Assembly: GCF_000165425.1 (NCBI RefSeq)
Contig: NW_001799277.1
Coordinates: 310,001-374,000 of the forward strand
Origin: Paramecium tetraurelia
Taxonomy: Eukaryota; Ciliophora; Oligohymenophorea; Peniculida; Parameciidae
DNA: 64,000 bases
Direction of reading: 5' to 3'
The notes under the pieces are model-generated. The model was not told the origin of the DNA. It worked only from the letters and a program-made list of their open reading frames with translations, and did not search any database. The translations under genes were made by a program, and so were the position numbers. This document shows, one piece after another, positions 1 through 13,300 of this stretch (positions within the stretch are counted from its first letter, which is position 1; every line of letters starts with the position of its first letter).

Positions 1-3000
1 GACACCAATATCCATTCCAAGATTCTTGTCTTGAACAATAGGTGACATTTGGGCCAAAGTATGTGTTATTACCAATACCTTGTCCGATTTATCCAAAGAA
101 GTGACCAGTTTAATCCTCTATCAAAAAGTTGATTTATCCTGTGCATAAAAATGATCCACACCCTCCAAACCATCCTAATTTACCTGCATCTGGATTTCTT
201 GATTTGAACAATAGAGCATTGAATTCACAATTAGTGCATGGAGAGTTTACTAAGTAATGTTGTCCTGTCATATCATGTGCTCCATGGTGTTATCTGAATG
301 CAGCATTATTCTTACATCTAGGGAGGTTATCATAAGTTAATCTAAAGTTATGGAATTCAACATTTGTTAAGTAGACTTTGAGATCGAGTCTTTAGATTGT
401 ACATATTGTATCAAATGCTGAAGATATTTTTGTCGAAATAGGAGGGAATGCTGATGAAGTCAAAGTACCCATTTAAATACCCATTTAGCCTTAACAATTA
501 GGACTAAGAGAAGCAGAATAGCATTTCACGCACTCTGGTCTAGCAAGGGCTGAAATGAAGATATTGGTCAGCTTCATTTTATTCTCTTAGATGCTATTTG
601 GAGCGGGTTTCAAGGCTATACCTCTATCATTTTCAACTACAATTGATTTTTCAAGTTAGATCTACTCACTGTAAATTGCATACATAATACCCACTTCACT
701 ATGATGAGCAGATAATCCTTAAATGTATGAACACTAGCCTTCTGGGTCTTGTCTCACACCAAAGCAAGCCAAAACAGTACTTGAACAATGATTGTTATAG
801 AATGATGATTAATATGCATCTGAACATTTACTTGCCATGACAAAGAATCCAGTGTCTTGAGATCCTTGTCCAACATTTCCAGACACATCAAAAATATCTC
901 TTCTCATTTGGGTTGGTACCAATTCATCCGAGTAAACAAAGTTACCAAATACAGCCCAATTAGCAAGGCCACCTTCATTTAATATTCTCTTCTTCACATA
1001 AATCAATGCATTATCCTAGAATTTCACATATTAACTGTTATTGATCTACACCAAAGCTTTGATACCATTGTAGAACATGTTATTTTTGATTGTAATGTAT
1101 TATGAATTTTAGATGGTCAATAACATGCCTGTAGTGTCATGGAATGAACAGCCAACTACTTCACTTTGAGTCTTGATAATATCACTATTAAGATTTCTGA
1201 AATCTAATCCACTTCTTTGAGTATCATATTTGACCACAATTGTTGAATTCAACACCCATGTAAAACAGTGTATCCTCTTCTTGGGAATCCTAAATTAGCT
1301 CCTGGCTCTTCAAATATAATAGATCAAGACTCTGCATCCCAAACCATGAACACTATCTCCTCCTTGAATCTTAATCTTTCTGGTCAAATGTCCAACAACA
1401 GCTCTCATATCCAATTTTCCAATTCCAGGTTTATCAATAGTGACTGATGGAGCTCCGTAATGATCAAATTCTAGGGCCTAATTCAATGTTAAAACACATC
1501 CAGAAATAGCTGTAATAGATCTCTTCTCCTTTTGTTCTGGATCACTACCTGAAGGACCAAATACAATCTCAGTCTCCTACAGCCCAACCAGCACACTCTG
1601 CTACTGTAACAGTTGTTGCACCTGCATCAGCATATGCTGCCAATCTAGTCCATACTGTTCCAGGTGGGGTTGAGTACAATTCCATAGCTCTTGTGACTGC
1701 AAGTACCTTATTACCAACATCTAGATTAGCATCAATTACTAATGGACTATCACCGAATTCTCCATTCAATTAAATTAAGATCTTTCCAGGGAATGGATTG
1801 GTTGAATTACCAGCTAATAATTTTCCTGTTCTAACCCAAATTCTCTCGGCTTCTAATTTAGTTGATGCTCTTCTCTCATCAAAAATTAATGATCCCAAAA
1901 TTGTTAGATTAGCAAGTTTAGGAGGATCAACATCCAAGATGACTTGATATGCTGCTTGTACGATTGGACTATCTCCTTCAAACAGGCACTTTGTTATCTA
2001 TCCAAGTGGTTGGATCACTCCAATATCTATATCCATCTTCCAATGGTACATCTCCTAAGCTATCACACTCATCTCTACAAATAACTCCTCTGACCTCAGA
2101 CATATTCATACTTCTTCTTATTCTTACCAGACAAGCAAATGAAGAATAATTTATTTGTTCTATCATTATACCAATCACCTTAATTACAAGTTTTAGTATC
2201 TGGAACCTATTCCAATTTTGTGTAATTTACTGGGAATTATCCTCCAATGTTTCTCATGATATCAAATGTTTCTCTATTGGCAGAGTAATTGAATCTAAGA
2301 ATAACAGCATTGTCATTTTAATTGAAGTATGGGGATGCAAAGATACCCATGCTTAATGGATCACTTGCTCCGAATTTGAAATGGACATTATAAGTGAAAC
2401 CTGTAGCAAATACACTTGCAAATGAATATTTAACATCGTTACTCTTCTTTATAATCTTCATAGTTTCTCCTTCGATATATTTGCTCTCGTCAATATTAGC
2501 ATCCATTTTGAGTGCAACATTAGTGCTGTCCAATCTATATAATTTCATATCAACTCCTGTGAAATCTTGTTCTGGAGTGGGATGGTTAATTAAAACATCT
2601 CTTATTGTAACTTAATTCATTGCACAAATGATTGAGTTTATCCCAAAAATCTTCTGGGTGAGTAACACATCCTGGAAATGCCATCAATGTGTTTCTTATA
2701 TGGGATAATATAGGCTCCTCCTGCTACTTTTGAAATTGAACCATCCTAGTCCCAGAATATCTCTCTTCTATGTTTCTACCAAAAGATACGATTAGCAGAG
2801 TCAGAATTAAATGCATTCACATTTATGAACTATGTATTTTTACCTCCTTGTACCCATAACTTCACATTCCAACATACAGAACATGATTCAATCAAAGCTG
2901 AATTGCTTCCATAATTATAAATTCTAATGTTCTTAGCTAAGAATCCGTTTGTTCTCGGTACTACCATTGCTCTTGATCCATCATAATAAGTGATATCAGG

Positions 3001-6000
3001 ATTTGCATTACCATTTGATCTACCCAACAATTAGGGCATTATCTAAAACTGCTCCCTCAGCTGAGAAGTTACCTTTATGACCTTAGAAACCAGCAAACTT
3101 GGAATCAGCAATCATAATGTCTTTGAAATACACGTTACCCAATTCTTCTCCCAAGACACCGCATTCATTGTTTTTCCATGTCTAGAATTTTTCAAACATT
3201 GCTTGAAGACTTGGATTAATCAATATATGGTTATTCATTTGACCAATTTTCTGGCCCTTTACAAGGGAACTTTCTTGGAGCCAATTAGAAAATACGAAGA
3301 CCGAATCTGCCATTTGAGTGAGCAACATTGTCCTTAAATTCAAGTATGTTTAATCCTGGAGGACAAATATCTGATGTAGCCGATGGTCCATCTGGATTCG
3401 TTTTGATTTCATACCAGAACCCATACCACTCTGAACCTCCTGATCTGTTTCTTCTTACAATATTCTATGGATTTGTAACCCAAAAAGTGGCCACAGTAAT
3501 ATCTGTTTGTAACATGATCCAACTTTATTTGGTACTAGCAACAAGGTTATCTTCCACAACATTGTTTGTTTCAATACCATCTTCAAAGAATATGGCATGT
3601 CCAAAGGTATTATAGCAAACATTCTTCTAGACCTTCAAATAATGAACGCCGTGAATAGTCAAACAACGAGCATAACAGTCATGGATGGCATTACCAACAA
3701 CATATGACTCATCAACTTCTCCATTCAAGTGGAAATGAACAGGATATCTACCGATAATTCTTGGTTGACCACCATATCTGAATTCTGCATATGATATTTT
3801 ACCAATTGCTCCTTTCTCAGCTCTTCCATGAATCATTAAATGATAACCATATTTCAAATCAGACTCTTCACCTTGAATAACGATATTTCTTGTTAACAAA
3901 CCTACTTCAACTTTCATCGGGAATTACTCTGATCCATAGGTTTCAACAGCTGAATAATGTTAATGGGTGAGTGGTTAATCAAGTGTCAATGTTTTCTTGT
4001 CAGCACTGACAGCAGTAATGTTTTTTCACTTTGTGTGTGTTCAACTTCACTGGAAGTAATAACAATTTATTCACCTACCTACCAGTCTACAGCATCGTCG
4101 ACTGTAATTTGAGTTGCTCCAACTGATGCTGTGCTTGATAATAGTGTCCAAGTTGGTGTTCTTTCCTTTCCATGAATAACTAATTGGCATTGATGACATC
4201 CTAAAACCTTATTACCCATAGCAGGCATCTAAACATCTTCCTCAACTCCATGTAAAGTAATCTAAACTTTATGTTAATGAGCCACCAATTCTGTACCAAT
4301 ATTGAATTTACCTTCTCTAATAACAATGTAATGAGCATCCAAAGATGTATCTACTTCATCAGAGAATGTGAGAGCTCCTTCAACTAAGACTTACATCAAT
4401 TTAGGTGTTTTAACATCAACGATCAAAGTTTATCCAGCATTAACAATAACTGAATCTCCGTCTCCTGGATATTCATATCCACCCCAAGTATTAATGTCTG
4501 ACCATTTGGTAGCATAGATGAATTTTTGGTTGTTCACTGCCAAGTTTCCATTAACTCTAACTTAAAATACTCCATTTAATTAAGTTTAATCTAGATCTTT
4601 GACTCCAGTTTTACAAACAACTTAAGTTGCTGAAACACTCTAGATAGCACATGTGACTCCATCAATGGTTACTGTTGTTTATCCATTAACAAATCCAGTA
4701 CCAGTAATTGTAATGACTGCTTCTTCAGTAAATCTGCCTGAAGTTGGACTGACTGTATTAACAATTGGGACACTACTTGCTGAGTAACTAACAGCATTTG
4801 CTACTGTAGTAAGTGCTTATCCATTGACTGAGATTTCTGCACTACATGAAGTTGGAACAGAGTATGCATTATTACTACTTGATAACACCCAACCTTTTCA
4901 ATTCAATTTCTGCTAATTAACATGATGATCCAGTTGATCCTCTTGAATCAAACAATCTAATGGCTTTAATGCCTGAAATATCGGCTTATGGAACATAAAT
5001 ATTCCAACCGGTATGCACAGTCTAATCAACTGTTAATAAGGTCTACCAAGTAGTACCATCTGTTGTGTATTGGAACACTGCATCTTTCAATAGAACTGCT
5101 GATTTGTCGATTCTTGGGATGTATCTCAATTAATGCAATTTCAAAACTCTATTTGCTCCAAAGTCAACTTGAATGTAACAATTTGAAGTAGCACTGGAAA
5201 TATAATAGGTTGATTATAATAAATCGAAGAATTTACTAGCAGATGTTGCTGTATCAGCCGATAAGGTAACTTCTGATGGTTTAATATATCTAGCAGGTTC
5301 TTACAAAGCAGAATATTGATTCAAAACTGATGTTGTCAATAATTTTGGAGATTCACATGACAATGTTGAGTAGGTTGCACTTGTGACAGGACAATCAAAT
5401 CCACAAAGTTTTACTGAATTTTAACCTTTAACAGTATCAAAACCAGTTCCTGTAAATGTTACTGTTGCACCTCCTGCATATGAGACTGCTGGATTATTTG
5501 AAGTCGGTAGAGATGCACTAACAATTAATTTCTATTTGCTAACATCACTTATGTAAGCATATTTAGCATCTACCAAAAGGTTGATTGAATAGACTCCTGC
5601 TGGTAAATTTGAGAAACTAGCTGTGACTGAGGTATCAGATTATGCTGAGACTGTTCCAGCTATCTTGTGACCCATATGTTCCAATGTAACAGCTATTGTA
5701 GTGCCAGTAAGTCTAACACCTGTGAATACAAGAGCAACATTTCCAGCTGTAGCCAAGTAGGCCTTTTGAGTAGAATCATAAGAAGCACCACTGATGGCTG
5801 TGAAAGTGGGAGAATTGGATGATTGATTAATAGTTAAACTAAAAGTGGCTGTGAGAGGAACTGCTGAATTATTTTCAGAAGGCAATTGGGATAATGTTAC
5901 TGTTGCAGATGCAGCTGATTATCTGGCCATTCTACATTTAATTTATGCACTGGAAACTACTGATAATTCAGTACACTCTGTTGTTCCAATTTTAACACTT

Positions 6001-9000
6001 GGAGATTTGTCAGCATTAAATCCATATCCATTTATAGTCAGAAGCTATCCTCCGATGGATGCAGCATCAATTGATGTAATACTTAATCCAATTACTGTAA
6101 CCCAGATCTTATCTGCATAACCATTTTTAGTTAAAATATAAGTTGAGTATTATCCTTGAGGTAAATTTGGAATTGTATAAGTGAAGGAAGATCCAGAAAT
6201 AGTAGCTGTAACTGTTTATGTGATTGGACCCTTGAATACTACTGAGACTTCACTTGTTAATCCTGTTCCTGTCAATGTTTCTGTGTCCAATGGAGCATAC
6301 GTCTTTTATTGACTTAACACTAAATCAGCAGCTGAAAGCATATCTCTTCTGGGGGATTTACCAAGATTTAAAATATGATCATTTCCTTGTTTTTTTGATT
6401 CTTCTGTCCATAAAAATCTCTTTCTTTGAACCAATTTTTAATAATCAGGTTTCTAATGGTCACTTTCTGTCAAAATTCTTGATCCAGTAAACAAAGTGGT
6501 TGATGCTGGATAATCATTAAGAACTGGAGTCAATGTATTATCATAAGTAAATTTACAATTATTAGTAGTATCAAGACATACTGATTCAAGTGTCACTTAT
6601 AATGCTACAACAACTAATTAAGCTGGATCATTATAATATTCATTTTTTGCTGGAACTGTGCAATAAATCACTTCACTTGTGAATCTACTTTCATCAATTT
6701 CGCAAAGCCAATTTATAGCAATACCTACAAAAACTAGAGTTTCTCCCTTAATAAAATTAGATCCTGTAATTTTAATAACTGTTCCTCCAGCTTCAGAACC
6801 TTTAGCTTAACTGGTGCCATCTTCTAAAGTTACACTGGTAATTGGGATGATATACTTAAATGAGTTATCACCAGTATTTGCATATGAATTACCATAATCC
6901 TTCCTTGTAACAGTGACTAAATATTCGCCTGGCATTCCTCCTCTTAAATAAACTTTGATGGAAGTATTTGTCACTGAAATAACCTTCGCATTATAAGATT
7001 TAGTTCCTACTAAAGTAACTTTGATATCTTCAACAACAGTTCCGAAATTGGTTCCTGTGATTGTCATTTCTCCCTTGAACACTGGTGATTTTTAATTGAA
7101 TTCTAAAGATTAAATTTACATTCTCAAAGCATCATCATATGAAAATGAACTACTAGTAAGTGTTTTTTAGTTGAATGACAAAGAGATAGCTCCAGTTCCT
7201 CCACTAGCTTTCTTAGGACTGATGAATACAATTTAAGTATTTGTTATTGATAATGGATGAACATCTTAGCCATCAATTTTGAATGCGAACTCTCTATTTA
7301 AATTCTTAGGGAATCCAGAACCAGTGATGGTAATAGTAGTGCCACCATCTGGTGATCCTGTTGCTGGTAATACAGAGGTTATAACCAAATTAACAGTCTC
7401 TCCAGTTACTCCACCATCTACTTTAGAAAATCCGATAGATTTATGATGTACAGCAGGTACTTAATTATCTCCAGCTTCCTTGATGTTTTACCCATTCAAT
7501 TATTCTAATGTACAAGAGATAGTGTGGGGTGATGTAAGGGTAGCCTGAATATTTGTGCAATCAGCTCCTGCAAATGATATTGATAAGTCAGATTAAGTAA
7601 CCTTTAAGCCAGTTCCTTATGTTAAAGTTAATGATAATTGAGATCCTGAAACTGTATAAGCAGATAAAGTTGGGGTCTTTGCATCACTTAAAGTGAAATC
7701 ACAGGCATCAGATTATTCACAACCAGCTAAAATATTTTCAGTTTCAACTACAACATCGTTTTCTTTCAATTGGTATTAAACCTCAACTTAAACTTAGGGA
7801 TGTTGACTATAGGTAAATAATAATTCATTTGGAATTGGTTCAAATAATAAATTAGTACTATCTGTTATTGGTTAAGAGACAGCAATAGTAACATCTCCAT
7901 TTCCTGAAACCAAAACGTTGCTTGAAATTGATAAGTCAGTAAGTCCTTCTACATGTGATCTTAGAACGATGTACCATTTCCATCCATCTTATGCTCTTCC
8001 GACAGTCCAGACAAAAGGTCTTTAACCAGTGATTCTTTCAATGTTATCAGCAATCAACGAGGATGAAGCATCGAAGGGTAAATCATAATTGCTTTCTGCT
8101 ACTTAGAATAAAGTCTCAACTCCGTTTATTGTAATCTTTAATTAAAAGGTTCCACTAATTGGATCAACAGGTTCCTGAGTTCTTACAGCATTTGACACTG
8201 GTGTGCCTCCATTTAAACTAGGTGAGACGATTTTTGGAAGTGCTCTATATTATACAGTACCTCTGTGAGAATCAAATGTAATAGTATATTTATATCCAGC
8301 AAATGTTGTTGCAGCATCGTCTAAAGCAGCTCCAGTGTTATCTAATTTTGTAGCTATCACAGTGACTTAATAATTGCCACCACAGTTTTAAATGGCATTT
8401 TTAATGGCATTTGCATTTGCATTAGGAGTTATATCTCCAGTAGTATAAGAATAATAGACAGTTGTCTATGGTGTTGTTTTAGTACCAAAGGTGAATTAAA
8501 GTTAATACTTACCTGCTAATAAAGTATTTCCAGCTGAATTGTATAAAGTTAATTCAATTACTTCTTTAACTGGTGTGTAGGATGATGAAATTTAATAGAC
8601 ACTATTCAATGAATTAGATTTTCTAGTTGCACTTTCAATTTCCATGGAGAGAGTGAGATATCCACCTGCTCCACCATTAAGATGATATGCTTCAATGTAA
8701 TAGAATTCATCTTATTATAAAGAAACTGAGCTAGATATTGTTTTAATTGAGTTAGAGGTACTCAAATATTCATACCAATAGTTTCTGTATGGATTCCATC
8801 CACTAGCAGCAGTTGCTGTATCAGGTCTAATTGCCTATTTAGTTTAAGCAGTTTGAATGAAGAATTATGAACAATCATCTGAAGCAATATAAAATTTATA
8901 ATTGCCAGTGAATGGTGCTTTTAAGAATCCTCTGAAATATTATCCATAATATTCTCCAAATTAGTTTTAAACATCAGGTTCTGGATAAATTCCATTGAAT

Positions 9001-10167
9001 TAAATTCTACTGTCTAATTGAGCTTAGTTAGTAATGATCTAGGTTCTGAAGGAAGCACAATTTAAATTCAATCCTGAAATATCCCATCTTGTATAATGTA
9101 ATCCACTTCCTTAAATAAAAACTGAACTCTCAGTAGCATCAGCAGCACTTGGTAGATTGCTCAGTTTTGGTATCTTTACATTAATAGTAGTTGGAGTTGA
9201 TGATAAAACTTAAATAGTTTCCGCTTAGCCTGAAATCTTGACAGCATTTTCAGTGGCTATTGGACTAAAACCATATCCCAAGATTTACAAAATTTAACCT
9301 TCTGGGGATGCAAAATTCGTATTTATCCCAGTTATAACTGGAAGAACTCTAAAAATTAAGAATAATCAATACTTTGAATTATATGTCCTATCAGAATAAA
9401 CTTTCTTTTATTTTACCCCTACATCATTGTTTTGATATCCACTCTATGATTTAATAGTATAATCATAATATCCTGCTTTGATTTCAGCTGAAACTTAACA
9501 TACAACTTAATCATCCCAAAAATTAATCTCATCTGGATACTAATCTTAAACTGTGAATCTGTCACATCTGTTGGCTCCCATGAATTATCCTTCTAGATAT
9601 TAAACCAATGTGCTAGACACAGCCCACTTAGCCCTCCAATAGCTTAGGGTTCTTGGATAATTTGATCTTGGACTAACATAAAATAATTTTGGTGTATAGT
9701 ATTGAGAGTAACTGTAAAGGCATTTTGAGGAAATTGAAGCGCACACTGAGTCTGGTTTACCTGATACCTTGACAACAATTTATAAGCCAGATAAGTTATT
9801 GTCATCTGAATTTGGTTTTGATGTTCTGCAGTTCATGAACAATCCATTAACTCCCTTGTCGGAGATAATACATGGATATTTGCCAATATACACCGCATTA
9901 TTGCTAGCAGTCTAGTCTAACCCTTGAACCTTTAAGAATATTTATACTCTTACTTTCATATAAATTGTTGTTCCACCCATTACAGAACCCGAAAGGCCAG
10001 AATTTTCCTATCCCAAAATAGTTGAAGCAGCTAAAATTACAACTGCATCTGAAGATGAATCTGTTGAAGAGTCCATCATCATGGCTACAATATTATTTGA
10101 TCTAATTACCTTCAACATTATTGCTTAATAGCGCAAGTAACATGCTTGTAAATGCTATCATTAACAT
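1..10167 (-). CDS. Fibrocystin-L (PKHD1L1)-like giant surface/secreted protein, C-terminus beyond left edge; frameshifted in its 3' half
   Basis: A very large extracellular-type protein, over 3,000 residues within the window, still open at base 1. The start (ATG 10167-10165) gives a hydrophobic signal-peptide-like N-terminus; a 25-nt intron follows (10109-10085). Order of domains: tandem IPT/TIG repeats from about 10,080; a PA14 domain about 9,050-8,620 (seen as GFLKAPFTGNYKF and YIEAYHLNGGAGGY); more IPT repeats; a discoidin/F5-8C-like domain about 5,330-4,900; a G8 domain about 4,480-3,900; beta-helix sequence (ARCLTIHGVHYLKV) at 3,627-3,900; a second G8 about 2,060-1,450 ending in WAVGD/EIVFGP; more beta-helix sequence to the edge. 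This order matches metazoan PKHD1L1. The frame is unbroken at every point I sampled from 10,084 to about 4,900, then shifts at about 4,895, 4,021, 3,219, 3,023, 2,685, 2,637, 2,097, 1,979 and 1,570 with no fitting intron. So it may be a decaying gene, an assembly problem or a frameshifted mRNA. Family call is secure; intactness is not. Confidence 0.85.
10085..10109 (-). other. 25-nt spliceosomal intron in the PKHD1L1-like gene
   Basis: GT...TAG intron directly after the signal-peptide codons. Removing it joins a split GCC codon and opens the IPT-domain frame. Its size is typical of this window. Confidence 0.75.
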
Positions 10168-12282
10168 GAAAATGTTTTATAAATATTAATGATCTTCTGC
10201 CAATTCTCGATCCCTTTTATACCCCTTCACATCTTGATTAATCTCAGTTTTAATTTATCACGTACTCAAAAATTAAATGTATCTTTTTTCAAAATGTATT
10301 AGGAAAACAAGATTAAAATCTTATAATAGCGATTTTCTTCCCATTAGGGGTACACTGTTTATATTAAAGGAATTTTAAAATCAAAATCTAGCCCAACTTT
10401 TTCTCACACTTTTTTTTTGTGACTTACTATTCTTTTAGATAATTCAGAGTCACTCTTGGAACATAATTATTTAAATAGCATTGAAATATAATAGTTAGAA
10501 GAGTAAGGAAAGAGAAAAAATGGTTTTTAGCAAAATCATATTTAATGAAGTTAAACCACATTCCTCACTTAAGTCATTTTATTCTTTCCAATTAAGAAAT
10601 AACTCATAAAATTTGACATTCATATATAAAAAACTAACAAAATTCTTCATTTTCTTTCTTTATTTTGCTGATCCAAATTTATTGATATCACAACAGCAAA
10701 AATAATTTATATATAAATTCTAGAGCCATCAATCATTTTATAATATTATTTTTCTTATAAACTAATTATATACAATTAATCAAATCTGCTTAAACATATT
10801 AAAAAAATTGGAGACCCCAATTTTCTTTCTTACACAGAACTTAATTAATATAAGTAAGCCGTTAAATATGATTTGAGTGACTATATCATATAGTTTTAAA
10901 TATACTTAGAATATTATTGGTTTTATTAGTTATGAAGGCTTAAAATTTATAATAAAATATTATTGTAGATTTATGAACTAAGACCTTTTTTCATAGTAAC
11001 TGCCATGATGAATTAGTATAATTAGCTTTGACAATTGAACTGATATTTTATATATATAATTGTTAAAATTAACTATGGATTTAGAAATATAAATATAGGA
11101 CATGTTTTATCAGCTCATACTGATTTTTGAATTTATTTAAAAATAATAGTTAATTATTTGAAGAATATCAAATATCTATTTGTTGGTAACTAGAAATTCG
11201 AAAAAGACAATCCTTTCTTTTTGAATTAACTAAATATCGAAAAATTACTTATCTCATCATCTCCAAATGATTCCTTCTTCTTTTCTTAGAAATCTTATCT
11301 AGTTAGTTATTTGTAACTATCTGTATTTTCTTAAGGTTATTTTAGATCTCATTATATTGAAATAGCAAGGAGAATCTTATGTCATATGTTTAAATTGCTT
11401 TTATTATTTAAGAAGTTGTTATACACAATAGAAACTGCTAATTAGTTGATTTTATTTCTTTTATAGCATACTTTTTGAGTTTATAGACTTAATCATTTTG
11501 TTGCTGATAATTAACAATATATAAATTATTTCTAAGCATCTCATTTTGAAGTACATCTCATTATTAAATTATCTCAATATTCTTTTATTAAATCATTTGC
11601 CTCTCCATCCTTCTTAAATTTTGGTATAAAATAATTAATCTACAGTTTGTTATTTTAGAATTTAAAAGTCTTACCTCTTCTTCTCTATTTTTGAAACGTT
11701 ATCTCTATATTAGAAAATCTTTTCATGTCAATAAATTTCAATATTGGTTATTTGGCAAAATACTAGCTTCCAGTATTTATTTTGTTGAGTTTCTAACTTT
11801 TTTAACACGATATATATGTACATATATATACTATATTGATTCTATTCTTCAACTTCTTTTTATTAATCAACATTATAAAGTAACATTCTTTCAAATTTTA
11901 GTTTAACTTGATGGACCATAAACATCTTTTTGTAAAAATTTTAAATCATTTTATCAAGATGACCAATCCATTAAGTAGACATTAAATTTTACTCATGTTA
12001 ATTTTTATCATTAATAATTAATAATGTTTTCTTTTTCATAACCATTTTTTTTAACTTTAATTATTTGGATACCGCTTTATTCCAATTTCTCAACTTAGAT
12101 AATTACTTATTTAAGCATTCCATCAATAAATTAGTAAATACTAATAATTTTTTATTGATATCTAAATATGAATTTTCTCTTAGAATTTTTTTATAGTTAT
12201 GTATTAAATATTGAAGAATTATTATTTTCGAAATTAGTAGTATTTCTTTATTCTTGTTAAAGAATTGTTTATATTTATAAAC
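10168..12282. other. AT-rich intergenic stretch
   Basis: No convincing gene apart from the kinase-like ORF listed at 11168-11539. It holds several A/T runs and short AT repeats. It contains the 5' flanks of the divergent PKHD1L1-like gene (left) and the cold-shock gene (right), so promoters must lie here, but I cannot point to one. Confidence 0.5.
11168..11539 (-). pseudogene. Short ORF resembling a protein-kinase N-lobe fragment
   Basis: A 123-codon frame, open under the ciliate code and ending in TGA. Near its start it has a segment of the form YKLKKYAIKEIKS, which resembles the beta-3 strand (VAIK lysine) of protein kinases. No glycine loop, HRD or DFG motif follows. Upstream sequence (about 11,540-11,690) has a possible exon with a GT...TAG intron but also in-frame TGA codons. 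The likeliest reading is a truncated kinase remnant; it could equally be an AT-rich frame open by chance. Confidence 0.25.
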
Positions 12283-12870
12283 ATGATTAAATTTATTGCA
12301 AGAAAAATTGAGAGATCTTCCTCCTTAAAAAGAGATCAACAAAAAAACGAAGAGGAATTATAATTCGAATATCCTTTCAATATTCAAAAACCTCTAGCAA
12401 TATCTGATCAAGAATACAGCGACGATTATTAGTTATTGAAATAAAATCCTCCTGGGGTGAGTTTAAAATTAAACATTGGAACACCAAAAATAGAAACCCC
12501 TTCGAAGTTACCTTACGTCTTAGACGATACTCTTTAAAGGTAATCATAATTAATTAATTACCAGATAAAAAGGAAGAATGAAATTCTATGATGATGCCAA
12601 GAAATATGGGTTTCTAGTTCTTGATGAAGATGGAACAGATGTATTCGTTCACTATGACGATCTTTAAGCCGCAGGAATTACTATCGAAAAAATGAAGCTA
12701 TACAAAATTGTTCATTAGTATTCATTATTCTAAAGATTAGGAATAATCCACAATATGTTAAATTTACAAAAAATGGAGGCCCTTACTTCGAATTCACTCT
12801 AATGAATTATATGGGGAAATATAACAAGAGTAGAAAAGCTATAGATCTATAATTATTGAATTAAACTTGA
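12283..12870 (+). CDS. Cold-shock-domain protein
   Basis: A protein of about 178 residues with two short introns (12540-12564, 25 nt; 12710-12735, 26 nt with an AAG acceptor). After a polar N-terminal region of about 85 residues comes a single cold-shock domain: KGRMKFYDDAKKYGFLVLDEDG, then DVFVHYDDL. These match the RNP1-like GFG/GFI and RNP2-like VFVH positions of the nucleic-acid-binding OB fold. Only removal of the second intron keeps the domain going into a conserved end (MNYMGKYNKSRKAIDLQL), which fixes that splice. Proteins of this family bind single-stranded RNA or DNA and act in mRNA stability or translation. Start: first ATG after the upstream AT-rich region. TGA stop at 12868-12870. 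Confidence 0.85.
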
Positions 12871-13057
12871 TATTAAATTAATATTGGCTATTATCATAAT
12901 CTAAAATTTTATTTTCCATCATCATATATATTATAAACACCAGTTTATTATTATCATATATCTACGGAGATTCCTTTAAATTAAGGAGACTATTATGCAA
13001 ATAAACTGAATCATAAATTTATTCAATCAGATTTAAAATATCATTATTTTTTTCAAC

Positions 13058-13300
13058 ATGGGCTGCTGCACTACTAAAAATAAGAAATAATTAAAGGATA
13101 TAGACCATTTCGTGAATATGCTTAACAAAAACATGAATGACGAAACAAAAATCTAAGAGAGAAACAAAGCATTTTAAATTACAAAGAATCCAATATTTTA
13201 AAGGAGACTATCATAAAAAAAGGAGATCTCTTTGACCAAACAAACCTACTCCTATTTAGAAAGAAACAACTAAACTTCTAAAAATTATGAATACATATGA
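13058..13300 (+). CDS. Small Met-Gly-Cys-Cys protein (predicted myristoylated/palmitoylated), family A
   Basis: An 80-residue, intronless, strongly polar protein beginning Met-Gly-Cys-Cys. Gly2 followed by cysteines is a classic N-myristoylation plus palmitoylation start, so the protein is probably tethered to a membrane such as the plasma or ciliary membrane. The rest is Lys/Gln/Asn-rich with no TM segment and no domain I recognise. About residues 45-52 read KNPIFQRR, and the protein encoded at 14255-14476 has KNPIIQRR at the matching place after a similar start. The two look like diverged tandem duplicates on the same strand. Function unknown; the lipid-anchor call is inference from the N-terminus. 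Confidence 0.7.

Noticed and set aside
4010..4090. Intron explaining the frame change at 4,021
   Set aside because: All GT...AG choices give TGA, the wrong phase, or remove conserved G8 residues; a base change in the A6 run fits better.
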